Of a DNA stretch of 64,000 bases, positions 1 to 8,155 are shown one piece after another. Origin of the DNA: G963676655 sp963678305 (lineage in GTDB: Bacteria > Verrucomicrobiota > Lentisphaeria > Victivallales > Victivallaceae). The DNA lies in assembly GCA_963678305.2 (NCBI GenBank), contig CAXXVV010000011.1, forward strand, positions 124,001 through 188,000, given 5' to 3'. A program made the translations under genes and the position numbers. Each line of letters begins with the position of its first letter. The first letter of the stretch is position 1. The notes below the pieces were generated by a model that worked only from the letters and a program-made list of their open reading frames with translations, ran no database searches and had not been told where the DNA came from.

Positions 1-74
1 GAGCTTAGAGTCTTGATATTGCCTTCGTCGTAAGTGACTTGGCTGGTTGTCTCTTCAATTTCTTCTGAGCTCAT
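1..74 (-). CDS. DNA gyrase / topoisomerase IV subunit B, N-terminal fragment (cut by window edge)
   Basis: An ATG at 74-72 on the minus strand opens 24 complete codons that run off the left edge. The peptide ends YDEGNIKTLS, which matches the start of GyrB/ParE proteins, where a 'Y-x-x-x-x-I-K-x-L' stretch leads into the ATP-binding region. A G-rich stretch (AGGGGG) sits just upstream of the ATG. The product would be the ATPase subunit of a type II topoisomerase. GyrB and ParE cannot be separated from 24 residues, and the identification rests on this short motif alone. Confidence 0.5.
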   Translation of the reverse strand, partial: MSSEEIEETTSQVTYDEGNIKTLS

Positions 75-335
75 GGCCCCCTGTTTCCAGTTTAGCGGTT
101 GTAAATCCTGACAGCATTTCGCGGACACGCAAAAAGCGGCAATTTCCAGTATGGAAAAGCCTTTAGGATAATGTACTGGATTTGGCAAGTTTGTCAAGCG
201 AGCAATTAGATTTTTTTTAATGGTAAAGTTTGTAGATTATTTAATTCGAATTAAATAAATTGCATGATGTTTAATTGTGTAAGTGTTTCATGATTAGTTT
301 TTAATGTTTTATATATATTCTAACCGTCTGATAAT

Positions 336-364
336 TTGACAAACCCGCTTTCAGCGTATATATT
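336..364 (+). promoter_or_regulatory. Predicted sigma-70 promoter of the RAYT gene
   Basis: TTGACA (336-341), a 17-bp spacer, then TATATT (359-364). The -35 is perfect, the -10 matches 5 of 6 and the spacing is optimal. It lies 29 bp before the start codon and is followed by a strong ribosome-binding site (AAAGGAGG at about 380-387). Confidence 0.6.
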
Positions 365-393
365 ATCTCCAAACCAACCAAAAGGAGGACGAA

Positions 394-1362
394 ATGGAAG
401 CGCGAATGAAGGTCAAAGGCGCAGGCTGCTACTACCACCTGTACAACCGCATCGGCTGCGTCAAAGGCGAACACCCGTTCTCCGACGCCGACAAGGAATA
501 CGGCTTCAAACTGCTTCGATACCTCTGCGATTACTTTTTGATCGAGGTCATCTCCGCCGCCTGGATGGGCAACCATTTTCACCTCGTAGTCTACGCTCCA
601 GGACCGGATGAACTACCACCGCTCGAGGCCATCGTCAAACGCCACAACGGCTACTACAAAGCAATGAAAAAGATCTTCAAATTCGGCCCGCGAATCCCGG
701 TCATCAGTCTCGAAAATAAAACGCAATGCCAGGAAATCGCCCTCAAAATGATCGACATCAGCCGCTTTATGTCGGCCTGCCAACGCCAATTCACCTGCGT
801 CTACAACGAGACCCGCAACCGCACCGGACAACTCTGGGGCGGCCGTTTCAAAAGCGTGATTCTTGAGCGCGTAAACGCCCTGGCCGCCTGCGTGACCTAC
901 GTCGAACTCAACCCGGTCCGGGCCGGCCTGAAAAACTCCCCGGCTGATTACAATTTCACCACCTGGGGCCGCTATTGCAGAAGCGGCAAACACATGTTTT
1001 ACGAGAATTTTGTCAAACACATGAAGCCGAACATTACCACCGGCGACACCTCGCAATGGACTGATGCCGAACTGTTTGCGTTCTTCCGTGGCGAACTGGC
1101 CCGCATCATCACCGCGGAAACCGGCGCCTCGAGCGAAGAGATCTACGCCGCGCGCGACAAAGCCCGCCAAAAAGAATCGATGCACGTACGCTTCCTGCGT
1201 CGTACCCGACACTTTACCGAAGGAGCGATTTTAGGTTCAAAACAATTCATCCGCCGAACCGGAAGCCAGTTTGATAACCCCGAAAGAATCCATAAAAAAC
1301 ACCTCTCCCGAGGCCTCAGCCCCTCCGGTATATTATATTGTTTCCGATATTTGCAGGAATAA
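394..1362 (+). CDS. REP-associated tyrosine transposase (RAYT, Y1_Tnp / IS200-like)
   Basis: This 322-residue protein has the HUH single-strand nuclease fold signature: the metal-binding NHFHLVV motif at about residues 59-65, and downstream a YNETRNRTGQLWGGRFKS stretch with ELNPVRAGL at about 172-180, as in the TnpA_REP group. These enzymes act on single-stranded palindromic repeats (REPs) and are usually single-copy domesticated transposases. The start at 394 is set by AAAGGAGG about 7 bp upstream; ATG codons also occur at residue 5. The ~170 residues after the core are poorly conserved for the family. The gene stands alone between a topoisomerase gene and a housekeeping run. No flanking IS ends were found. 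A palindrome cluster at 38298-38525 is a candidate substrate, but this link is speculative. Confidence 0.85.
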   Translation: MEARMKVKGAGCYYHLYNRIGCVKGEHPFSDADKEYGFKLLRYLCDYFLIEVISAAWMGNHFHLVVYAPGPDELPPLEAIVKRHNGYYKAMKKIFKFGPRIPVISLENKTQCQEIALKMIDISRFMSACQRQFTCVYNETRNRTGQLWGGRFKSVILERVNALAACVTYVELNPVRAGLKNSPADYNFTTWGRYCRSGKHMFYENFVKHMKPNITTGDTSQWTDAELFAFFRGELARIITAETGASSEEIYAARDKARQKESMHVRFLRRTRHFTEGAILGSKQFIRRTGSQFDNPERIHKKHLSRGLSPSGILYCFRYLQE

Positions 1363-1454
1363 AGCTTTACCAAAAACTTTGCAATATATATTGATAAAAG
1401 CCACTTGTTGGAGTATCTTACCTATTCCGAAATAATCTTAGAGAAAGTAAATTC

Positions 1455-2258
1455 ATGAAATTATTATTTATAGGTGATATAGTAGGCAAAGGCGGGCGTC
1501 GCGCGGTCAAAAATCTGGTGCCGGGATTGCGACGGAAATATAATTGCAGTTTTTGTATAGCGAATGCCGAGAACATTGCCAACGGGGTGGGAATGGCGGC
1601 ATCATGCATCAGAGATTTGCAGGATTGTGTTGAGGTATTTACTTCCGGTGACCACGTTTGGGACCAGAAAAACTGGGAGCACGAGGTAAGGCAATTCGAC
1701 AATGTGCTTCGCCCGGCAAACCTTAGTTCAAGACAACCCGGTCGGGGATGGAGTATTTTCCGTAATCCGGCCGGCGGAGAGCTTGCGGTAATCAATCTGC
1801 AGGGCAAGGTGTTCATGAAAGAAAGCGCCGGTTGTCCGTTTGAAACGGTTGAAAATATTTTGACGCAAATTCACGGCAATGTAAAGAGTATTGTCGTTGA
1901 TTTGCATGCAGAGGCTACCAGTGAGATGGCGGCAATGGCTTATTTCCTTGATGGAAAAGTAACCGCGGTAGTTGGAACCCATACTCATGTTCAGACTGCT
2001 GACGCGAAAATATTGCCGGGTGGGACCGCTTTTATCTCAGATGTCGGGATGACTGGAGCTGAACGCTCTATTCTGGGGCGCGAGGTTGATGCAGTAGTCG
2101 AAAAATTTCGCACCGGCATGCCCCGGCGCTTGCCAGTGGTTGAAACGGGAATCCGGCTTGACGCGGTAGTGGTGACTTACGACCATAACAGCGGACGAGC
2201 TTCCGCAATTGAAAATATATCAATAATGGATGAGCAGGAGACAACAAGTAATGAATAA
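1455..2258 (+). CDS. YmdB-family metallophosphoesterase (cyclic nucleotide phosphodiesterase-like)
   Basis: The 267-residue product has the TIGR00282/YmdB layout: MKLLFIGDIVGKGGRRAV at the N-terminus (metal-binding Asp), ANAENIANGVGM (Asn/Glu pair), SGDHVWDQ, VDLHAEATSE (His) and VGTHTHVQTAD (two further His ligands). Members are di-metal phosphodiesterases acting on 2',3'- or 3',5'-cyclic nucleotides in the cytoplasm. Length is normal. An AGAGAAAG purine stretch precedes the ATG. The 3' end overlaps the nadC start by 8 bases, so the two genes are probably translationally coupled in one operon with ruvA and the PHP gene. Confidence 0.85.
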   Translation: MKLLFIGDIVGKGGRRAVKNLVPGLRRKYNCSFCIANAENIANGVGMAASCIRDLQDCVEVFTSGDHVWDQKNWEHEVRQFDNVLRPANLSSRQPGRGWSIFRNPAGGELAVINLQGKVFMKESAGCPFETVENILTQIHGNVKSIVVDLHAEATSEMAAMAYFLDGKVTAVVGTHTHVQTADAKILPGGTAFISDVGMTGAERSILGREVDAVVEKFRTGMPRRLPVVETGIRLDAVVVTYDHNSGRASAIENISIMDEQETTSNE

Positions 2259-3132
2259 AATTCCCAAAATAGATTTTGACAGGGTTGATACTTTGATTAT
2301 GCTGGCGCTTGAAGAGGATTTATCTGATGTCGGTGATACTACCAGCAGTTCGGTGATAGGAGCGGGTAAACCAGCAAAAGGGTTATTACGCTGCAAAGAA
2401 GAGTTGATTTGTGCCGGGTTACCGGTGGCTGAGAAAGTTTTTAAAACAATTTCGGCGGATATAGAATTCAAATCGCTGGTTGCCGAAGGAACAAAATGTA
2501 AAATCGGTGATGTCATGGCGGAAATTTATGGTGATGCCGAAGTGTTGTTAACCGGCGAACGAACCGCATTGAATTTTCTGCAAAGACTGTGCGGAATTGC
2601 TACTACATCGGGGCGCTATGCCGAGGCCATGGCGGATAGCAAAACAGAAGTTCTCGATACCCGTAAAACCACGCCGGGCTGGCGAAATCTGGAAAAATAC
2701 GCGGTTGCGGTCGGCGGCGCGTCAAATCACCGGATCGGTTTATATGACCGGGTGATGATCAAGGATAATCACCGGGAAATGGCCGGTCTTGAGGGCGAAG
2801 GCGGTATCGGTCGTTCGGTGCAGCGTGCCCGTGATATGTATCCTGAACTTGAAGTCGAAGTTGAAGCTGATACGCTGGATGAGGTACGTGAAGCAGTTGC
2901 GGCCCAAGCCGATTACATCCTGCTTGACAATATGACCAACGAGCAAATGGCCGAAGCGGTCGAAATCAATCATGGAGTTGCCAGGCTTGAAGCCAGCGGC
3001 GGAATTACGATTGAGCGTTTGCCGTCTATCGGCAAAATAGGGGTTGATTATGTCTCGGTTGGCGCTCTGACCCATTCGGTCAAGGCTTCCGATATTTCAA
3101 TGGAAATAACTCCGTTGGAGGAAGCAAAATGA
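2251..3132 (+). CDS. nadC: Nicotinate-nucleotide pyrophosphorylase (quinolinate phosphoribosyltransferase)
   Basis: NadC converts quinolinate and PRPP to nicotinate mononucleotide in de novo NAD synthesis. The 293-residue protein shows the diagnostic blocks in order: DVGDTTSS near the N-terminus, LTGERTALNFLQRLCGIAT, DTRKTTPGWRNLEKYAV, GGASNHRIGLYDRVMIKDNH, VEVEADTLDE, ILLDNM, and the C-terminal LEASGGI / VDYVSVGALTHS. I chose the ATG at 2251 (MNKIPKIDFD) over 2230 because AGGAG at 2236-2240 is well spaced for it. It overlaps ymdB by 8 bases and ruvA by 4 (ATGA), which points to a tightly coupled operon. No nadA or nadB lies in the window. Confidence 0.95.
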   Translation: MNKIPKIDFDRVDTLIMLALEEDLSDVGDTTSSSVIGAGKPAKGLLRCKEELICAGLPVAEKVFKTISADIEFKSLVAEGTKCKIGDVMAEIYGDAEVLLTGERTALNFLQRLCGIATTSGRYAEAMADSKTEVLDTRKTTPGWRNLEKYAVAVGGASNHRIGLYDRVMIKDNHREMAGLEGEGGIGRSVQRARDMYPELEVEVEADTLDEVREAVAAQADYILLDNMTNEQMAEAVEINHGVARLEASGGITIERLPSIGKIGVDYVSVGALTHSVKASDISMEITPLEEAK

Positions 3133-3740
3133 TTGCCAGACTGACCGGAATTCTCGCAGAAGCGTCTTTTACTGAAGCTATGGTTGACGTCAACGGCGTC
3201 GGTTATCAGGTGCTTATTCCGATTAGCACGTATGACGCGTTGCCACAAGTTGGAGAAAAAGTTGTTCTGCAAATCCATACCAGTGTGCGGGAGGACGCGA
3301 TTACTTTGTTCGGTTTTGCCACTGAGGAAGAAAAAAAGATGTATGAACTGCTGTTGACTGCCAGCGGGGTCGGGCCGAAGTTGGCTTTGAATATTCTCAG
3401 CAGTATGCCGGTGGCAAATTTCTGCGCGGCGATTTGTGAACGCGATCTGACGGTGATCAATAAAATAAACGGCGTTGGCAAACGTACCGCAGAACGTTTG
3501 ATTGTTGAACTTCACGATAAGATTTCGAAACTAGCTCCCGGTTTCACCGGGCAGGGAGCGACCACTCCCGATGCCGCTACGGCCCAGATTGCGGAAGACG
3601 CTTTGTTGGCTCTTGAATCTCTGGGTTTCAAACGTGATGCGGCTCGCAAAGCAATCCAGAAAATACTTGAAAATATCAGTGCGGAAGAGTGTTCAATCGA
3701 GAACCTGATCCGCCGTGCGCTCAGCACACTTAATTCATAA
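3129..3740 (+). CDS. ruvA: Holliday junction branch migration protein RuvA
   Basis: RuvA binds four-way junctions and loads the RuvB motor. The 203-residue protein begins MIARLTGILAE and has VDVNGVGYQVLIP of the OB-fold domain I. The two helix-hairpin-helix motifs follow (TASGVGPKLALNILS and INGVGKRTAERLIVEL), then a linker with TPDA and a C-terminal RuvB-binding domain (ALLALESLGFKRDAARKAI). Length is typical. Its ATG overlaps the nadC stop (ATGA). RuvB and RuvC are not nearby. Confidence 0.96.
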   Translation: MIARLTGILAEASFTEAMVDVNGVGYQVLIPISTYDALPQVGEKVVLQIHTSVREDAITLFGFATEEEKKMYELLLTASGVGPKLALNILSSMPVANFCAAICERDLTVINKINGVGKRTAERLIVELHDKISKLAPGFTGQGATTPDAATAQIAEDALLALESLGFKRDAARKAIQKILENISAEECSIENLIRRALSTLNS

Positions 3741-3767
3741 TTATATTTATACAAAAAGGGAAGAATC

Positions 3768-5114
3768 ATGTTACCGATGGATGAACTGAAAGCTTTTGAA
3801 AAAGATCTTAATTCTTTTGATGCGGAAACGCGTCGTTTGGCGTTGAATGAACTGGCGGAACTGGCCGCTGTAGGTAAAATCAAGCTTGAACCACCAACGG
3901 ACGCGCATAATCTGCACTGCCATACTTTCTTTTCTTATAATGGCTACGGGTATTCCCCGTCGTATATTGTCTGGCTGGCGAAAAAATCAGGCTGGTTTGC
4001 GGTCGGCTGCGTTGATTTTGATGTCCTGGATGCGGTTGACGAGTTTATGACGGCTGGCCGTCTGCTTTGCGTCAGGACAGTTTGCGGTATGGAGTCCCGG
4101 GTCTTTATCAAAGAATTGGCCGGGCATGAGATCAATTCGCCGGGTGAACCCGGAGTTGCTTATCACATGGGTTGTGGATTTTCGTCCTCTTCCGTTCCGG
4201 CCGAATCGGCCACTTTCCTGCAGGGGATGAAGGAAAAAGCCAATGCCCGGACTAAAGGAATTGTTGATTTGGTCAATCCGTTTCTAGCTCCGGCGGCAAT
4301 TGATTTTGCAGAAACCGCGGCTAAATTGACCCCTGGCGGCAATGTTACCGAACGCCATGTCTGCGAGGCATACCGTCGCAAAGCCGAAGAATTGTTTCCG
4401 GAAACGGCTGACCGGATCGCGTTCTGGACTGAAAAGTTGTCTACCACGGCTGATGAGATGACGAAAATCATCGAAAATGACCCGAAGCTCGAGGGATTGA
4501 TTCGTTCTAAGACGATGAAATCCGGTGGAGTCGGTTATGTTAAGGCTGATCCGACATCTTTTCCGAAGATTGAAGATATGAACGAGTTCACCCGGCAGTG
4601 CGGTGCAATTCCGGCGATTGCCTGGCTCAATGGTGAATCCGGCGGGGAAGCTGATTCCGACGCCCTGATTAAACTGCACATTGAAAAAGGCGCTGAACTG
4701 TTGAATATCGTGCCTGATCGCAATTGGAATTTTCCCGATCCGCAAGTGGCCGCAAAGAAAATGGCTGAACTGGACCGGATCATTGGAGCTGCGATCAAAA
4801 ACGATATGCCGGTTTGTGTTGGGACCGAAATGAATGCGCCAGGCCTTAAACTGGTTGATGACTTTGATTCCCCGGCTCTGGCAAAACATACCCGGACATT
4901 TGTTAACGGCGCGGCTTTGTCTTTTGCTCATGCCCTGCTGCAGCCGCGTGGTTTCGGTCTGATGAGCGAATGGACCTGTAAGAACTTTGCCGATCGTGCT
5001 GCGAGAAACGCCTTTTTCGTTGAATTTGGACGTAAAGCCGGTTTCGGCAGTGAAACGGCATTAAAAGATCTTCCTGAAGATGCTTCTCCGGACCAAATTC
5101 TGGCTCGTATGTAA
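3768..5114 (+). CDS. PHP-domain phosphoesterase-like protein
   Basis: This 448-residue protein has a PHP-type metal site. HNLHCHTFFSYNG at about residues 46-58 supplies the HxH motif. It is followed by CVDFDVLDAVDEF, a GMESRVFI glutamate and an AYHMGCGF histidine. PHP proteins are metal-dependent phosphoesterases, but the fold alone does not give a substrate. The middle third is an insertion rich in Glu/Lys helices. The gene follows ruvA by 27 bp with AAGGGAAG upstream, so it probably ends the operon. A short hairpin lies about 36 bp downstream. The function within the cell is unknown. Confidence 0.7.
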   Translation: MLPMDELKAFEKDLNSFDAETRRLALNELAELAAVGKIKLEPPTDAHNLHCHTFFSYNGYGYSPSYIVWLAKKSGWFAVGCVDFDVLDAVDEFMTAGRLLCVRTVCGMESRVFIKELAGHEINSPGEPGVAYHMGCGFSSSSVPAESATFLQGMKEKANARTKGIVDLVNPFLAPAAIDFAETAAKLTPGGNVTERHVCEAYRRKAEELFPETADRIAFWTEKLSTTADEMTKIIENDPKLEGLIRSKTMKSGGVGYVKADPTSFPKIEDMNEFTRQCGAIPAIAWLNGESGGEADSDALIKLHIEKGAELLNIVPDRNWNFPDPQVAAKKMAELDRIIGAAIKNDMPVCVGTEMNAPGLKLVDDFDSPALAKHTRTFVNGAALSFAHALLQPRGFGLMSEWTCKNFADRAARNAFFVEFGRKAGFGSETALKDLPEDASPDQILARM

Positions 5115-5150
5115 CTCTCTGTATTAATCAGGTTTCTCATTGCTACAAAG

Positions 5151-5170
5151 AGGGAATTTTTTAATTCCCT
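5151..5170 (+). terminator. Hairpin after the ymdB-nadC-ruvA-PHP operon (weak terminator candidate)
   Basis: AGGGAATT (5151-5158) pairs perfectly with AATTCCCT (5163-5170) around a TTTT loop. It is AU-rich and has no clean downstream T-run in either direction, so termination is only possible. The rest of 5171-5311 holds no recognisable feature. Confidence 0.35.
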
Positions 5171-5311
5171 ACAATTCTTTTATCTATTACACAAGGGGCT
5201 GTTTGTTTATATGCCCTAGTGCTTAAGGTTCTGCAGTTAAATATCTTGCGTTTTAATTATAATCAAGCCGTCTGACAATATGAAAGTCCTGAAATAATTT
5301 TTTTTATATTT

Positions 5312-6199
5312 TTAGAGGTCGCTTTTAATGAATTCCCGTGGAGACATTCCCACGGTTTTGTGAAAGGCACGGCTGAAGATAGCCGGTGATGAATAACCTG
5401 ACATCTCCGCTATGTCCGCAATCATATAACTGCGTGATTTCAGCAGATTAATTGCCCGGTTTATTCGCAGAGAACGGAGATATTCACCCGGGCCCTGGCC
5501 GGTCAGTTTTTTGTACATGACACACAAGTAACCTTTGGATATTCCGTGCTCATCAGCTATTTCGTCAAGACTTAGATTGGCCCGATGAAAATTAGCATAA
5601 ATATAGCCGTTCACTCTTTCAATCATGCTGACCTTGCGGGTATGGGGTGAAATATCATCCTGCAGCGGATTGTTTCTGGCGCATTCCAGCAGTTCAAGAA
5701 TCAGGCAGTCGAGATAACTCTTTAACTTTTGTTTAGCGGTCTGGTTTTCCGCCAGATTTTCGACAAGATAGGCGTTCAACATCTGGTTGGCGAGAAAATA
5801 GCAGGCATCCGACATCGGGACCGACCGGTTCATTAATTCAACCGGCACAATGCCGTTGGATTCAAAGGTGATTACCAACCAGCTGAACGTAGTCATATCC
5901 ACCATATATGTATGGAATTGAAACGGATAGATCAGTAGCGCCTCTCCCTGTTTAAATTCGATTACGTGTTCATTGACCGAGGCTAGTCCGGGAGTCGACA
6001 GATTAAGGGTCAGAGCATAACGCTGATGATATAGTCCAAGGTTGTGAACCAGCATTTTTCGTTGCGGCCAACGATAGAGCATGATAATATTGTTCGGATT
6101 GCCGGAAGGATAGCTGACATCAATTCCAGCCATATAATTTTCCGGTTCAGCAATATTTACGGCATTTGCTTCAATGTTTTTTATAATACTTTTTTGCAT
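5312..6199 (-). CDS. AraC-family transcriptional regulator of the adjacent glycan locus
   Basis: This 295-residue protein has an N-terminal cupin-like sensing domain of about 180 residues and a C-terminal double helix-turn-helix. The latter includes LSLDEIADEHGISKGYLCVM and MIADIAEMSGYSSPAIFSRA followed by FHKTVGMSPREF, the standard AraC/XylS signature. It is divergent from the lyase-led operon starting at 6329 and shares a 129-bp AT-rich intergenic region with it. It is therefore the likely local activator responding to the sugar or sugar acid processed by that operon. The ligand is not deducible. Confidence 0.85.
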   Translation of the reverse strand: MQKSIIKNIEANAVNIAEPENYMAGIDVSYPSGNPNNIIMLYRWPQRKMLVHNLGLYHQRYALTLNLSTPGLASVNEHVIEFKQGEALLIYPFQFHTYMVDMTTFSWLVITFESNGIVPVELMNRSVPMSDACYFLANQMLNAYLVENLAENQTAKQKLKSYLDCLILELLECARNNPLQDDISPHTRKVSMIERVNGYIYANFHRANLSLDEIADEHGISKGYLCVMYKKLTGQGPGEYLRSLRINRAINLLKSRSYMIADIAEMSGYSSPAIFSRAFHKTVGMSPREFIKSDL

Positions 6200-6266
6200 A
6201 TCGGTATAATATATTCAAATATTAATAAATGCAAACTTTTTATAATTTTATGCCAATTTTTAACTA

Positions 6267-6295
6267 TTGTCATTGTTGTTATTTGCATATATAAT
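6267..6295 (+). promoter_or_regulatory. Predicted promoter of the lyase/sialidase operon
   Basis: TTGTCA (6267-6272), 17 bp, TATAAT (6290-6295), ending 33 bp before the ATG of the first operon gene. It lies between the divergent AraC gene and its likely target operon, so an AraC operator is expected in 6200-6270. I could not define a convincing repeated half-site. Confidence 0.5.
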
Positions 6296-6328
6296 TAAAA
6301 TAACAACAAAAAATAAAGGTTAGGATTA

Positions 6329-7273
6329 ATGGAAACTGCAACTGCAACACTCGACAATATCGCCTCTCTCAAACTTCTGCCCGGCGGAGTATGGCCGGTG
6401 GCGGTCACTCCGTTTAAGGCCAACGGAGTGATTGACTGGAAAGCCTACGATCAGCTGCTCGACTGGTATATGACAAACGGAAGCTCCGGGATTTTTGCTG
6501 TTTGCCTGTCGAGCGAATTTTATGATCTGACCGGCAAGGAAAAAGAAAAATTAACTGCAGTTGCGGTAAAACGTTGTTCAGGCAGGATTCCGGTGGTTGC
6601 CGGCGGCGGTCTGGGCCGAAACCTCCGGGAGACGGTTAAATCGGTGAATACGATAGGGGCTCTTGGAGTGGATGCAGTCGTTATTCCGGTTAATCAGCTT
6701 GTTACAGTCGATCAGAATGATACGGAACTTCTGCGGCAAATTGATTTATTGGTAAGTCTGACCGGCGATATTCCATTGGGATTATATGAATGTCCCGCTC
6801 CTTACCATCGTTTGATTTCTGAAGACATAATGCGTTACTGCGCGCAAACCGGGCGTTTCAGATTTTTAAAAGATACTTGCTGTGACGCGAAGGAAATTGG
6901 CCGGAAAGTTGCCGCCTGCGGTAAAACCGGTTTCAGTCTGTATAATGCGAATATTGAAACGCTGCTGGATTCAATGGCGTTGGGGTGTCGGGGATACAAC
7001 GGTCCTGCCGCTAATTTTTATCCGGATTTGATAGATATGATGATGCATTCAAAGGCTCCTGAGAAGATCAGTCTTTTGCGCGATATTGTAATTTCCGGGC
7101 AGCGGGTTGTTACATATAAATACCTGGCTACGGCCAAGCTGTTTCTTAAATTTTCCGGAGTGGATATTTCCGGTTACTGCCGACGTGAAACTCCGTCGCT
7201 TACCCGGCATGAGACTGAAGCTGTCAAGTCATTTTTCAACCTTATAAATTATTGGCGTCAAGAACTAGCTTAA
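6329..7273 (+). CDS. Dihydrodipicolinate synthase / N-acetylneuraminate lyase family aldolase
   Basis: The 314-residue class I aldolase has the family landmarks: GVWPVAVTPF at the N-terminus, a modified 'GTTGE' block reading CLSSEF, RIPVVAGGG, GLYECPAPYHR (tyrosine of the proton relay) and FRFLKDTCCD with the Schiff-base lysine. Family members cleave or form pyruvate-containing sugar acids. With sialidase-like genes, an SGNH hydrolase and a symporter downstream, cleavage of a sialic-acid-like keto acid is the best guess. The altered SSE motif means DapA activity itself is unlikely. It is the first gene of the operon, 15 bp before the prepilin-like gene. Confidence 0.8.
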   Translation: METATATLDNIASLKLLPGGVWPVAVTPFKANGVIDWKAYDQLLDWYMTNGSSGIFAVCLSSEFYDLTGKEKEKLTAVAVKRCSGRIPVVAGGGLGRNLRETVKSVNTIGALGVDAVVIPVNQLVTVDQNDTELLRQIDLLVSLTGDIPLGLYECPAPYHRLISEDIMRYCAQTGRFRFLKDTCCDAKEIGRKVAACGKTGFSLYNANIETLLDSMALGCRGYNGPAANFYPDLIDMMMHSKAPEKISLLRDIVISGQRVVTYKYLATAKLFLKFSGVDISGYCRRETPSLTRHETEAVKSFFNLINYWRQELA

Positions 7274-7288
7274 AGAAAGGAAGTCGTT

Positions 7289-8095
7289 ATGCAAGCGCGG
7301 AAAACAACAATTTTCACCCTGATTGAACTCCTGGTTGTGATCGCTATCATCGCAATTCTTGCCAGTATGCTGATGCCGGCATTGGGGCAGGCACGAAAGA
7401 AGGCCAAGACTATTAAATGTACAAGTAACATGAAACAGATCGGTCTTGGTATGGCGATGTATACGGATAGCGAGGCGGGATTCTATCCTGTTGCCGACCA
7501 GAATAACACGACAAGCTGGGATAACGCCCTGGCTCTTTACGACGGACGTAAAATTGAAGAACAATACCGACATGCGATTCTGCAGCGGACCCAGGTTGGC
7601 GGGGGCCAGGATCTTTATCATTGTCCTGAAGACTCAATTTACCGTTCGGCTAATACTTTTCCACGTTCTTATGTGCTTAGTTACTACTGCCAGTCATCGA
7701 CTACTCCTCGTAATACCGGGATTTCCGGCTGTGTTCCGAATCCTACCGACTGGACCCAGCCCGCATCACGCAAAACCAGCAAGATCAAGAAACCGTCACA
7801 AGGCATCGCGATGTTTGAATACGCGCATACCGACAACCGCCTTGGACGTACCAGCAAGACAAACATGGGGTATAACGGGATAAACACTGTCAACGGGTTA
7901 AGAAACAGATATATCGGACTGGCCCCTGACCCGGATTTCTGGAAACATGACTCGTCCAAAGGGAAAATGAATTTCCTGTTTGCGGACGGCCATGCGAAGT
8001 TCATGTCATTTGAAGAAACTGTGATGCCGTATAATGTAACCCAGACCGGCGCGAGCAATGTCGGTACTATGTGGGATGTCGGCGATGGCTCATAA
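7289..8095 (+). CDS. Prepilin-type N-terminal cleavage/methylation protein (pseudopilin-like, H-X9-DG type)
   Basis: The 268-residue protein starts with a short basic leader, then FTLIELLVVIAIIAILASML, a textbook type IV pilin/pseudopilin signal with Glu at +5. NMKQIGLGMAMY follows the hydrophobic helix, and near the C-terminus there is NFLFADGHAKFM, the 'DGH' end motif of the large PVC-specific prepilin-like family. It is presumably cleaved by prepilin peptidase and exported or anchored. In Planctomycetota and Lentisphaerota such proteins are often found inside polysaccharide operons, as here, but their role is not established. AAAGGAAG precedes the ATG. Confidence 0.88.
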   Translation: MQARKTTIFTLIELLVVIAIIAILASMLMPALGQARKKAKTIKCTSNMKQIGLGMAMYTDSEAGFYPVADQNNTTSWDNALALYDGRKIEEQYRHAILQRTQVGGGQDLYHCPEDSIYRSANTFPRSYVLSYYCQSSTTPRNTGISGCVPNPTDWTQPASRKTSKIKKPSQGIAMFEYAHTDNRLGRTSKTNMGYNGINTVNGLRNRYIGLAPDPDFWKHDSSKGKMNFLFADGHAKFMSFEETVMPYNVTQTGASNVGTMWDVGDGS

Positions 8096-8155
8096 AAGCC
8101 TTTGCGGTTTCAGCAAAAATCTTTAATTACATAAATCATAAAAAAGAATACGTAT

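Noticed and set aside
613..1212. 199-codon minus-strand frame under the RAYT gene
   Set aside because: It is the antisense shadow of a clear HUH transposase; no ribosome-binding site and low-complexity Gly/Ala/Val composition.
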